Positions 7,901 to 15,029 of a DNA stretch of 18,731 bases are shown here, piece by piece; within the stretch, counting starts at the first letter, position 1; each line of letters opens with the position of its first letter. The notes beneath the pieces are model-generated. The model made no database searches, was not told the DNA's origin, and was given only the letters and a program-made list of their open reading frames with translations. Both the position numbers and the translations under genes were made by a program. Source of the DNA: JBGPJM01 sp041485385 (GTDB taxonomy: Bacteria; Planctomycetota; Phycisphaerae; Phycisphaerales; UBA1924). The stretch is taken from NCBI GenBank assembly GCA_041485385.1, contig JBGPJM010000080.1, forward strand, positions 1-18,731, read 5' to 3'.

Positions 7901-9687
7901 CCAAGGTTCTCGCGGGCGCAGATAAGCGCCAGGCGCTGCAGAAGGTCGGGCGGAGTCGATGCGTCTGCGACGGCCCCGGCGACCAGCGCCTCGGCATCCT
8001 TGACCCGGCCTGCGCGGACGAGCAGGATGACGCGACCCGGGAGCATGATCTGCACGAGGCGTTGGCCGGCCTCTCTGTTGCCCTCTTTGGCCATCTGGGC
8101 GGCGGCGTCCTCGAATCCCTTCAGCAAGCCTGGCTGCGCGTCCTTGGGCGTGTACCCCGCCTCGATCTGGGCCACCTGTGCGGCAAGAAAGGCCGACAGC
8201 GCGGGAACGCTCCGCGGAGCCACGCTCATCGCCCGCTTCGCGGCCTTGATCGCCTCATCAACTCGCCCTTCATCCAAGAGCGTCTGCGAGGTCCGGACCA
8301 GCGGCGACTCCCAGCCCGCGGAGAGCACCGAATCCGCCGCCGCGCCCCAGGCGGTACGAGCCTCCGTCGTCCGGCCCAGCGACGCCAAGACCTGTCCAAG
8401 CACGTAGAGGAACACCGGCTCGCTGCGATTCTCCCTAGTCGCTGTCTCGGCCGACTTGACCGCCGCAAGAAGCTCGGGCGCGCTGGGCGGCATGCCGTCG
8501 GCCCGGACGACAGCGCGCCGCGCCGCAAAGGCGGCCGCCCATCCGCGTGCCCGGAAGTCGGCGGTGCGCCGGGTGATCGCGTCCACGAGCGGCTGGGCCT
8601 CCGCCGCCCGTCCGACCTCCTGGAGCGAAACGGCCTTGAACGCCAGGAGCTCGGTGTGAGCTCCCGTCCCGCCCTCTTCCCTTCCAGCGCCCAGGCTCAG
8701 GTCGCCCAACACCTGGATGACTTCCACCGGCCGTCCCACCTGCCAGGCTCGCCGGGCGAACACTCGGAGCAGGTTTACGTCCTTGATCTTCGCGGCGCCT
8801 TGGCGCAACACGGCCAGGGCGTGGGTGTGTTGTCCGATCGAGTCGAACGCGGCCACCATCCGGAGCGTTAGATCGGCATCGGGGAAATCCACCGGGATGA
8901 CCGCCTCGGCGGTGTCCGGATCGAGCCCGGCGATGTCGCAGAGCGACTTGAAGTATCGCCCCTGGTCGGTCCATCGGGGCGACGCGCCTACCGCGAGGGC
9001 CTCGGAGAGCGCGCCGAGCAGCCTGAACCGAGGATCGTTCGGGAACGCCTTGCGGAGCCTCTCGACATGTGCCGCCGCCGCGTCACCCTGCTTGGACGAA
9101 TGCAGCCACGCGACGTAGAGCCAGTTCGAGCCGAAATCCGCCGGTGCGAGCTGGTGGATTCTGTCAACGATCTCGCCGATCTTCGCCTGCGGCGCCTTGA
9201 GCTCCATGAGCGCCGTGAACTCCTCGCGGAGCACGTCGACATCCCCGGGGCCGACCTCCTCGAGCCTCGCCGGGAGGAGCTTCGCGGCCAGGTCCCTAGC
9301 CTCGGGGAACAGACCCGTCGCGTTGAAGAGCTTGAGCAGCCGCAGCGCCGTCGCGCGGTCCGAGGGGTCCAGCCCCACGCACCTCTGTAGGATCGTCACC
9401 ACCTGCCTGAGGTGACTCCCGTCGCCCTCCTCGACGTTCTCGCGGCAGACGGCATAGGCCAGCAGCGCCTCGCGATCGTCCTGCTTGCGCCGCAGGTAGG
9501 GACCCAGGTTGTAGACTCCCTGGAGGTAGTTCGAAGAGGCGTACGCCGCCATGCCATCGGCCCGCATCCGCTCGAGATGACGTGTGGCCTGCCATCTCCG
9601 TACGCTGACGAGCGAAACCCCGACCGCGACAGCGAGGAACGCGACGATTCCCAGGAGGACGAGTCGGCGAGCGGTCTTGGGGCGCAT
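4936..9687 (-). CDS. Giant membrane-anchored TPR-repeat protein of the exosortase/EPS locus
   Basis: A 1583-residue protein. It starts with a short basic segment (MRPKTARR) and one transmembrane helix (about residues 9-27), followed by an outside region built almost wholly of degenerate tetratricopeptide helices. Examples are VNVAPDKGAVALQLARVLIR, a repeat around AAPDNADCWAGLARFLLARD, and the C-terminal pair around NNLAYALLRQGQGRQALDRA and AFYDTLGSIEAARG. Exosortase/EPS loci of other bacteria carry TPR lipoproteins of the PrsT type; this has no lipobox Cys, so it is an analogue rather than a clear member. The likely role is a scaffold for polymer or sorted-protein export (inferred). The start is the ATG at 9687, 2 nt after the sugar-transferase stop; GTG at 9693 (overlapping that TGA) and an ATG at 9744 are alternatives. 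It is the last gene of the operon. Confidence 0.85.
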   Translation of the reverse strand: MRPKTARRLVLLGIVAFLAVAVGVSLVSVRRWQATRHLERMRADGMAAYASSNYLQGVYNLGPYLRRKQDDREALLAYAVCRENVEEGDGSHLRQVVTILQRCVGLDPSDRATALRLLKLFNATGLFPEARDLAAKLLPARLEEVGPGDVDVLREEFTALMELKAPQAKIGEIVDRIHQLAPADFGSNWLYVAWLHSSKQGDAAAAHVERLRKAFPNDPRFRLLGALSEALAVGASPRWTDQGRYFKSLCDIAGLDPDTAEAVIPVDFPDADLTLRMVAAFDSIGQHTHALAVLRQGAAKIKDVNLLRVFARRAWQVGRPVEVIQVLGDLSLGAGREEGGTGAHTELLAFKAVSLQEVGRAAEAQPLVDAITRRTADFRARGWAAAFAARRAVVRADGMPPSAPELLAAVKSAETATRENRSEPVFLYVLGQVLASLGRTTEARTAWGAAADSVLSAGWESPLVRTSQTLLDEGRVDEAIKAAKRAMSVAPRSVPALSAFLAAQVAQIEAGYTPKDAQPGLLKGFEDAAAQMAKEGNREAGQRLVQIMLPGRVILLVRAGRVKDAEALVAGAVADASTPPDLLQRLALICARENLGQQKECLAAAERAAGSSGDRAAVAATRSLLLAASGRRDEGTRTLAALVQSAPKDQEQQWRLAMARYLDAIGDPGALAAWKSLVAAFPDSMVVRQACLASSAAAEDLAYVESLSKQVAAMVGADEIRPTLASRLARARALVQGPVSVRARDEAVAILRGLAVEAHDLLPVRMLLVRALLLEDSSADIHPDLPGAIEQLRAAVNVAPDKGAVALQLARVLIRKGDLASARTELERVGNDDALPTDIRLQAVDLLMAEAQFAAAAAVAATLDNRLGDRSPVPVRLRLADAYARTDRDADALRIYRRLAEQPPDNPDQIFQIADGLAFLADPSSAEAVLRAADGMSLPAGAALVLRARFAQRHSSAEAAMLAFEKAVEAAPDNADCWAGLARFLLARDDRPGALEVVRRGLERLSDNPQLLLVRQQAMLAGADSRSVDLKSLAETLERNPATRDRAQAVRAVEQLRSSGRLGETKALVALADQFQSDVTVQLFVVRELIRHDPPRTTDAAAIVRRLSSAFPATVESARIAVAVYRAAGDWQAVSAAATLWRQLDRSPEADAAVGESMLETGNPAGALDQVEPRVPWASANLDRTAALAVLAVYGRSLVALGRQHDAAGVLGPLLSRDASFRRQVWLPLAGLHVTPESDARVWVAQVQQPLDTASPDDQMALAAAWSAMARRFQSSQAELSGKAVEILRALAGRPGTTIPVMIGLSDALRLAGDGSGAVNTLRQAVQEDPGSAELQLRLAVLVVETGGDPAEAVAAAEKAAAANPTPTTAIDAALGKVYERLAARYAAAGSAESARQTALKAAEAYRHVRREDPADLDACLGLAVVSEYLGDFDTMVAMYDQSLQSGVISSSPVLASIKNNLAYALLRQGQGRQALDRARALVREAIEASPVAAFYDTLGSIEAARGARPEAIEAFRKAVSLDPLAASPTVELIVLLSRGDKAERHESAAMLSDLDANHGAGPRFSAEQIKRLSDVRAAIPLR

Positions 9688-9689
9688 CC

Positions 9690-11108
9690 TCACGGTCGAG
9701 TCACCTTCCGGATCAGCATGAGTACGGTCTGCCAGATAATCCACATATCAAGGCGGAACGACTGTCGCTCGACGTATTGGATGTCGTACTTGATCCATTC
9801 CTGAAAATCGGTGCCCTCGGCGCGGGTACGGCTGATCTGCCAGAGGCCGGTGACGCCGGGCCTCACACTGAGCCTGGCCTCGCGCCAGGGCGGACAGTAC
9901 TGGTTCTCGTCGAACGGGCTGGGGCGGGGGCCGACGATCGACATCTCGCCGCGCAGGACGTTGATGAACTGGGGCAGCTCGTCGAGCTGGAGGTTCCGCA
10001 TGATCGCGCCGACGCGCGTGGTGCGGGGGTCGTTGGGGATGTAGAACTGGGGCCCGTCGGCCAGGTTCTGGCGCGCCAGCTCGGCCTTGGTCTGCTCGGC
10101 GTTGTTCTTCATGGACCGGAACTTGATACACCAGAACTCTCGCCCGCCGAGCGTCTCGCGCCGGTGCCGGAAGAAAACGGGGAAGCCGTCCTCGATGACG
10201 ATCGCCGCGGCGAGGATCGGGTACAGAGGGAGCGCGAGCAGCAGCGCGGCCGCCGCGAAGACCAGATCGAACATCCGCTTGACTGCTCGGTAGGGGCGGA
10301 AGCGGCCCCGGCGGCCCTGCGTGGACGTCGCCGACGCGAGCGGCTCGAGTTCGAGCCAGCGCACGCCCGGATCCTCCGGGCGTCGGTCCGGGCGGTCCCA
10401 GATGACGGCGGGGCCGACGGCGGAGGCATCCTTCTCGATCTCGCGACCGGCCCCGATCCACAGCGGGCCGCGCACGCCCGGCCCGGGCGTCAGGCGCACC
10501 GATTCATCGGCCCAGATCCCGCGCCCGAGCGAACGCGCCCGGGCGATGGTCGCGTCGGGCCGGCGCCAGTACCGGACAAGTTCCCTGGTGAAGCGGGCCA
10601 CTTCATCGGCACGGCTCGCATCGAAGACCCTCGCGCGGAGCGCCGCGGCGTACCGGGACTGCCTGGGCACCATGCGCCGCAGGCGTGCCCAGCCCGTCCG
10701 CGGATCGGGCGAGCCCTGCCAGACCCAGGCGAGCTCCTCGTCCGAGGTCAGTCCGACACGCACCATCCGCGGATCGGACCCCTCGTAGATGCGCTCGAAG
10801 CGGACAAAGCGCCCATCGTCCTCGGTCACGACCTGCTCGCGGTACTCGCCCGAACGAGGGTCGCGGAGACGGATCGAGACGAGGTCGGGCGCGACCCAGC
10901 TCAGCATGTCAAGGATCCCCGCCAGCCGGAACAGCGCGAGGGTGCGCGGATCGGTCAGGAGGAAGAGCTCCGCGTGGGGAACAATCTCGGAACGCTCGCC
11001 GAGCCGTACGACCTGCACGCCGCGCGACGCCCAAAACCTTGCATGAAGCTGGATCGGGTCCAGCCCCCAGACGCTGATGGGACATGGAGACGGACCTGCA
11101 ACCAACAT
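9690..11108 (-). CDS. Polyprenyl-phosphate sugar-1-phosphate transferase with an atypical N-terminal half
   Basis: It transfers a sugar-phosphate from a nucleotide sugar to the lipid carrier, initiating exopolysaccharide repeat synthesis at the inner membrane. In the 472 residues the catalytic domain is C-terminal: YRAVKRMFDLVFA (273-285), a single membrane/re-entrant helix (281-305), REFWCIKFRSM (323-333), DPRTTRVGAIMRNLQLDELPQ (360-380, catalytic Asp376-Glu377 dyad), NVLRGEMSIVGPRP (383-396) and LSVRPGVTGLWQISR (413-427). The first 270 residues lack the four membrane helices typical of WbaP/WcaJ enzymes. They include a hexapeptide-like stretch (GPLWIGAGREIEKDASAVGP, 214-233). The start is the ATG at 11108, preceded by AGGAG with 5-nt spacing (11118-11114), 55 nt after the upstream stop. 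A longer frame overlapping that gene from TTG at 11210 is less likely. Confidence 0.93.
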   Translation of the reverse strand: MLVAGPSPCPISVWGLDPIQLHARFWASRGVQVVRLGERSEIVPHAELFLLTDPRTLALFRLAGILDMLSWVAPDLVSIRLRDPRSGEYREQVVTEDDGRFVRFERIYEGSDPRMVRVGLTSDEELAWVWQGSPDPRTGWARLRRMVPRQSRYAAALRARVFDASRADEVARFTRELVRYWRRPDATIARARSLGRGIWADESVRLTPGPGVRGPLWIGAGREIEKDASAVGPAVIWDRPDRRPEDPGVRWLELEPLASATSTQGRRGRFRPYRAVKRMFDLVFAAAALLLALPLYPILAAAIVIEDGFPVFFRHRRETLGGREFWCIKFRSMKNNAEQTKAELARQNLADGPQFYIPNDPRTTRVGAIMRNLQLDELPQFINVLRGEMSIVGPRPSPFDENQYCPPWREARLSVRPGVTGLWQISRTRAEGTDFQEWIKYDIQYVERQSFRLDMWIIWQTVLMLIRKVTRP

Positions 11109-11163
11109 CGGGACTCCTGGCGCTCGCGGCTTCCGGCCACGAGCGCGCCGCGGGGCGAAGGTA

Positions 11164-13404
11164 TCAAGACCGCTTGGTGTCGAGCGCGACGATCTGGGAA
11201 AGAGGGTCAAGCCCGGCCACGCCCTCGTGCGGTGTGACCGGCTTGGCGGCCAGAGGATCGGCGGGCGCGGTGCGGAATGAGGCGCTGCCGGCGGAACGCT
11301 GGTAGTCGGTCAGCGATGCGCGGTTGAACACCAGACCCAGCACCTGCGCCCCGACGGCCGCGAGCTGCTCGAGGGCGCGTTCGACGAACGAACGCTGCTG
11401 CCCGCGCCCGACGACGACGATGACGCCATCGGCGCCGGCGCTGACGAAGTTGGCCTCGAGACTGCCGAGGATCGGGCCCGTATCGATGAGCACGATGTCG
11501 TAGTCCGCCCGCGCCCGCTCGATGAGGCCCCGCACGATCGATTCGGACAGCCTGCTGACGAACCTGCCGTCGTCCCGCCCGGACGGAAGGAGCGACAACC
11601 GCTCGATCGGCGTGGCAACGACGCTCCCGTTGAAGTTGCCGGAGAGCAGAACATCCGACAGCGCGTGCACCGGCGCCGCGCCGAGATTCTTGGAGAGGCC
11701 GCGCCCGACCATGTCGAAGTCGATCATCAGCGTCCGGGCACCGGAGGCGGCAAACGAGATGCCCAGCGACATCGTCAGGCTCGTCTTCCCATCTCCGGCG
11801 GTGCAGCTGGTCACGGCGTAAACCTTGCGGTTCCGTCCGCCGATCTGCAGGAGCGTGCGCATCTGGTGCACGCTGTGGGCCGCGTGCGCCGCCTGCTCGG
11901 GGTCCGACATGTCCCTTGGAAGATTGGGAAGAATGCCCAGCAGGGAAACGTCCGGCCGGTTGTACTTGGCCTGGTCCGCGTAACGGAAGCGCCGGTCCAG
12001 AAAACCCCAGAGGGCCACCAGCGCGACGGGGAACCCGCCGCCGAGCGCGAAGCCGAGCACCGCGAGCTTCTTGCGAGGATCGACGTTCGGGGCCGACGGG
12101 ATCGCCAGCGGGGGCATGATCTCGATCTGCCCGATCATCTGGGCGGCCTTCTTCTCCTCGTTGAGCCCGGTCAGACGCTTGTCGGTCTCGGTGACCTCCT
12201 GCCGTGCGGCGTCCCGCTCCCGCTCGAGCTGGGCGATGGTCGAACGCTTGGTCCCCAGCGCCCCCAGATCCTTCTTGTGCTCGTCCGCGAGGCGCTGGAG
12301 ATCGGCCATCTTGTTCCGGAGCTGCTCGATCATGGGCGCCCCGCTCATGATCGGCGCGTCGGTGGTCTGGCGGGGCACCCACCGAGCGGCGTAGTCTTGG
12401 ATCTGCGTGTTCCAGGAAGAAAGATCGGAGCGGGCCTGGATGATCTCCGGGTGCGCGTCGCCGTACCCCATGCCCAGCAGCCTCTCCAGACGCTGCTTGG
12501 TCAGGTCCCGCTGCAGGAGGTAGTTGCGCATCACGTCATCGACGCGCGCGACCTCCTCGGGTGTAGGAACCGCCGGGGGGAGCGGAGAACCCACGCCGCC
12601 GGGCTCGCCGGTTGCCGGCTGCAGCGAGTTGGTGCCCGCCAGCTGGCGCGCGATCAGATTGATGTCGCGGGTCAGGATCAGGTACTCCTGCTGGTCGATC
12701 GACCACTGGGCCTCGAGCTGGGCAAGGCCGCCGTAGTCCTTGGACTCGCGATCGATCTCCGTCTGGAGGCGGCTCACCTCGGCCTGGAGGGCGCGCTTCT
12801 TGTCCTCAATGGTCCGTATGGCGAGTTCCCGTGATTTCGACTCGCCGCGCCCGTAGAGCTCGTCGTACGCATGGATGACCTCTTCGACCGCAACCTTCGC
12901 GGCGCCGGGGTCAAGATCGGTGAAGGAGATGTAGATCAGTTCCTGGACGGACGGGTTGGTGGTCACCCGCAACGACGACTTGAATCGCTGCTCCTCCGCG
13001 GGCGACCGGGGGCGCCCGAGCGCCAGCCAGGCGTCGCTGTCCATGGCGCGGAAGATCACGCGGTCACTCTGCGCGAAGCTCGCCCCCGTGGAGACGATGT
13101 TGTTGAACATCGGTATGACCGACTCCTGCCCGGTGTAGGGATTCAGCAGGAGCGGACGGTAGCGGATCTGGCCCTCGCTGCGGTACTTGGGTGTCGGGAG
13201 GAGGTAGCCGGCCATGGCGCCCCCGACCGCCCCGACCATCCCCAGCGCGATCGCGAGCACGTACCGCCCCCGGAGCAGCCTGTGAACGACCTGGAAGACA
13301 TTCGTCTCGCCCGGCCCCTGCCGCGCAGACTCCATGGCGTGACCCAGCCCGTGGGGCGAAAGGGCCGGCGGCTGCGCGTCCCGGACTTCGATCATGTTGT
13401 TCAT
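11164..13404 (-). CDS. Polysaccharide copolymerase fused to a BY-kinase-like ATPase (Wzc type)
   Basis: A 746-residue inner-membrane protein that would set polymer length and coordinate export. In order it has a first membrane helix (48-69), a Wzz-like periplasmic domain with long coiled-coil segments (about 185-260 and 355-425), the proline-rich segment PPLAIPSAPNVDP (431-443), a second helix (447-468) and a cytoplasmic P-loop domain. The Walker A is SCTAGDGKTS (533-542), A' LMIDFDMVG (559-567) and B IVLIDTGP (637-644). The A' motif departs from the usual IDxDxRxP. The C-terminal tail has one tyrosine (Tyr701), not the tyrosine cluster of classical BY-kinases, so it may be an ATPase without tail autophosphorylation. 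The ATG at 13404 forms an ATGA overlap with the EpsI stop. The open frame upstream of it is only a shadow of epsI. Confidence 0.92.
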   Translation of the reverse strand: MNNMIEVRDAQPPALSPHGLGHAMESARQGPGETNVFQVVHRLLRGRYVLAIALGMVGAVGGAMAGYLLPTPKYRSEGQIRYRPLLLNPYTGQESVIPMFNNIVSTGASFAQSDRVIFRAMDSDAWLALGRPRSPAEEQRFKSSLRVTTNPSVQELIYISFTDLDPGAAKVAVEEVIHAYDELYGRGESKSRELAIRTIEDKKRALQAEVSRLQTEIDRESKDYGGLAQLEAQWSIDQQEYLILTRDINLIARQLAGTNSLQPATGEPGGVGSPLPPAVPTPEEVARVDDVMRNYLLQRDLTKQRLERLLGMGYGDAHPEIIQARSDLSSWNTQIQDYAARWVPRQTTDAPIMSGAPMIEQLRNKMADLQRLADEHKKDLGALGTKRSTIAQLERERDAARQEVTETDKRLTGLNEEKKAAQMIGQIEIMPPLAIPSAPNVDPRKKLAVLGFALGGGFPVALVALWGFLDRRFRYADQAKYNRPDVSLLGILPNLPRDMSDPEQAAHAAHSVHQMRTLLQIGGRNRKVYAVTSCTAGDGKTSLTMSLGISFAASGARTLMIDFDMVGRGLSKNLGAAPVHALSDVLLSGNFNGSVVATPIERLSLLPSGRDDGRFVSRLSESIVRGLIERARADYDIVLIDTGPILGSLEANFVSAGADGVIVVVGRGQQRSFVERALEQLAAVGAQVLGLVFNRASLTDYQRSAGSASFRTAPADPLAAKPVTPHEGVAGLDPLSQIVALDTKRS

Positions 13405-14123
13405 GGTTTCACCGGTCCTGCTGCCTCCAATACAGATCGGTCCTCCGCCGGGTTCGTCTCGGTCGAGGAAAGAGGCTCGAGCAACGGCATGAGCGGCTGA
13501 ATAAGCTGCGAAAAGGCCGCTTTCTCTTCGGTGACATCGCCCACAACATCCCCGGCCTCGAGCACCACCTGAAACTCGGCAGCCCCGAAGTGCCGGAGGC
13601 GGTAGTTGGCCGCAGCAGCCCGCACCGCCTTCATGTCCGCCGCCGGACCGGTTCCCGGCAGCACGAAGAAGTTGTACGCCACGATGTGGCGGTTGTGGTC
13701 GAAGGCGGCTTGTTCGAACTCGTACCGCATCACGTTCAGCACTCTGTCGTCGATTCGGATCCGGACGGACGTGTCGGCGCACGATCTTTCCCAGCCGTGC
13801 GCCGGGTAGCAGTTGGGCGGGTAATGCCCCGACATGTCTCGGGAATCCAGGCACTGCACGATGATCAGCGACGCGGTCTTGCCTGTGGACGCGTTCCTAT
13901 AGGACCGGCTCAGCAGCTTGTTGGGTCGCAGCAGCTTCTGCGCGGCCGGGGGCACGTCCACCGTCACACCCTCCCAGTCGCCCAGCCGGAACGGCACCGC
14001 GTCGATCAGCCTGTAGGCCCGGCGGTGGAAAGCGGCGGCGTCCTCGGGGCGAGGAAAGTCGCTGGTCTGCATGTACAGCCCGATGAGGAGCGAGGCTGTG
14101 AGGATGACGGAGATCCACCGCAT
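13401..14123 (-). CDS. epsI: EpsI-family exosortase-associated protein
   Basis: A 240-residue protein of the EpsI/DUF3485 family, which accompanies exosortases, often as a separate gene directly next to them. Residues 4-18 form an N-terminal membrane helix/signal anchor; the rest should face outward. The family core is FRLGDWEG (45-52) and HYPPNCYPAHGW (100-111), the HxPxxCYPxxGW signature with Cys105, followed by YEFEQ, NRHIVAYNFFV and a C-terminal region without further motifs. Its biochemical role is unknown; a processing or chaperone-like function beside the exosortase is inferred. It starts 24 nt after the exosortase stop (AAGG about 10 nt upstream of the ATG) and overlaps the copolymerase start by 4 nt. 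Confidence 0.9.
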   Translation of the reverse strand: MRWISVILTASLLIGLYMQTSDFPRPEDAAAFHRRAYRLIDAVPFRLGDWEGVTVDVPPAAQKLLRPNKLLSRSYRNASTGKTASLIIVQCLDSRDMSGHYPPNCYPAHGWERSCADTSVRIRIDDRVLNVMRYEFEQAAFDHNRHIVAYNFFVLPGTGPAADMKAVRAAAANYRLRHFGAAEFQVVLEAGDVVGDVTEEKAAFSQLIQPLMPLLEPLSSTETNPAEDRSVLEAAGPVKP

Positions 14124-14147
14124 GACGCGGACCGCCTTGTCTGCCGG

Positions 14148-15029
14148 CTACTGGTAGGCCAGCGTGTACCGGCTCACGGGGATGAGCGCCCACCGCAGGA
14201 CGCGCATCACGCCGAGAAGGATCATGAACGCCAGCGGCACCATGAGCCAGCCGCTGATGTCGTGGAACGTGTTGGCGATGGAATGGGAGGCATAGCCGAA
14301 CAGGAGGACCGTCGGGATCAGCCGCACGACGTTGCACAGGATGGCCGCGACCGGGCTGGCCAGCAGGACCAGGGCCCGGACCGGATTGCGGAGCGGCATC
14401 CCGAACGCGAACGCGTAGGAGACCAGCAACAGCGCGAAAACCATCCGCATGCCGTTGCACGCCTCGGCGACCTCAACCCCCACGCCGTTGAGGGTGAGTA
14501 CATTCCCGGATCGCTCCGCCGCGAACCCGCAGGTCTCCAGGATCGCGCCCGTCGCCGCGGCACTGGCCGTCTGGAGCGGGAGCGACACTCCCTGGCGGAT
14601 GAGCGACGGGATGGGAACGAGGAAGACCACCACGGCGATCGCCGGAAAAAAGCGGAACAGCACGTTCTTCCCCAGGACAGTAAGCGCGGCACCGACGGTG
14701 ATCGCCACCGCGCCGGCATGCCAGACCGACTGCATGCCGTGGTCGTAACCGATCGTCCACATCGCCCACCCCAGCGCGACGATCACCGGACCGATCAGCG
14801 TGCCCGAGGGAGGACAGTTCCGCAGGCGGAACCGGCGCGCCCAGAACATCCAGACGGAGACAATGGGCACCAGGAAGACGTGGCTCTGCTCCTCGTCCTT
14901 CGAGATGATCTGGTAGATGTCGAGCCAGGCATCGCGCGTGAGCAGCAGCGAGACCGCCACCAGGGCCACGGCGCCCGCGGCGTGTGCGCTCGTCCAACCC
15001 TGCCTTCTCACGAATCCGGGCAGCATCAT
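14148..15029 (-). CDS. Exosortase (transmembrane cysteine protease/transpeptidase)
   Basis: A 293-residue polytopic inner-membrane protein that recognises PEP-CTERM-type tails on exported proteins, cleaves them and probably transfers them to a surface acceptor. About eight hydrophobic segments are visible. The catalytic residues sit in the expected order and settings: Cys191 in AEACNGMRM (188-196), Arg236 in CNVVRLIPT (232-240) and His256 in FHDISGW (255-261). The segment EEQSHVFLVPIVSVWMFW (46-63) matches the family's conserved N-terminal SHG/P region. Its ATG at 15029 shares an ATGA with the upstream stop, showing coupling. The likely substrate in the window is the VPLP protein at 3816-4562. 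I do not assign an Xrt subclass; a planctomycete type would fit. Confidence 0.93.
   Translation of the reverse strand: MMLPGFVRRQGWTSAHAAGAVALVAVSLLLTRDAWLDIYQIISKDEEQSHVFLVPIVSVWMFWARRFRLRNCPPSGTLIGPVIVALGWAMWTIGYDHGMQSVWHAGAVAITVGAALTVLGKNVLFRFFPAIAVVVFLVPIPSLIRQGVSLPLQTASAAATGAILETCGFAAERSGNVLTLNGVGVEVAEACNGMRMVFALLLVSYAFAFGMPLRNPVRALVLLASPVAAILCNVVRLIPTVLLFGYASHSIANTFHDISGWLMVPLAFMILLGVMRVLRWALIPVSRYTLAYQ

Noticed and set aside
13405..13854. In-frame upstream extension of the copolymerase gene
   Set aside because: It lies wholly inside epsI in another frame; the ATGA junction at 13401-13404 is the natural start and gives a normal-length Wzc-type protein.
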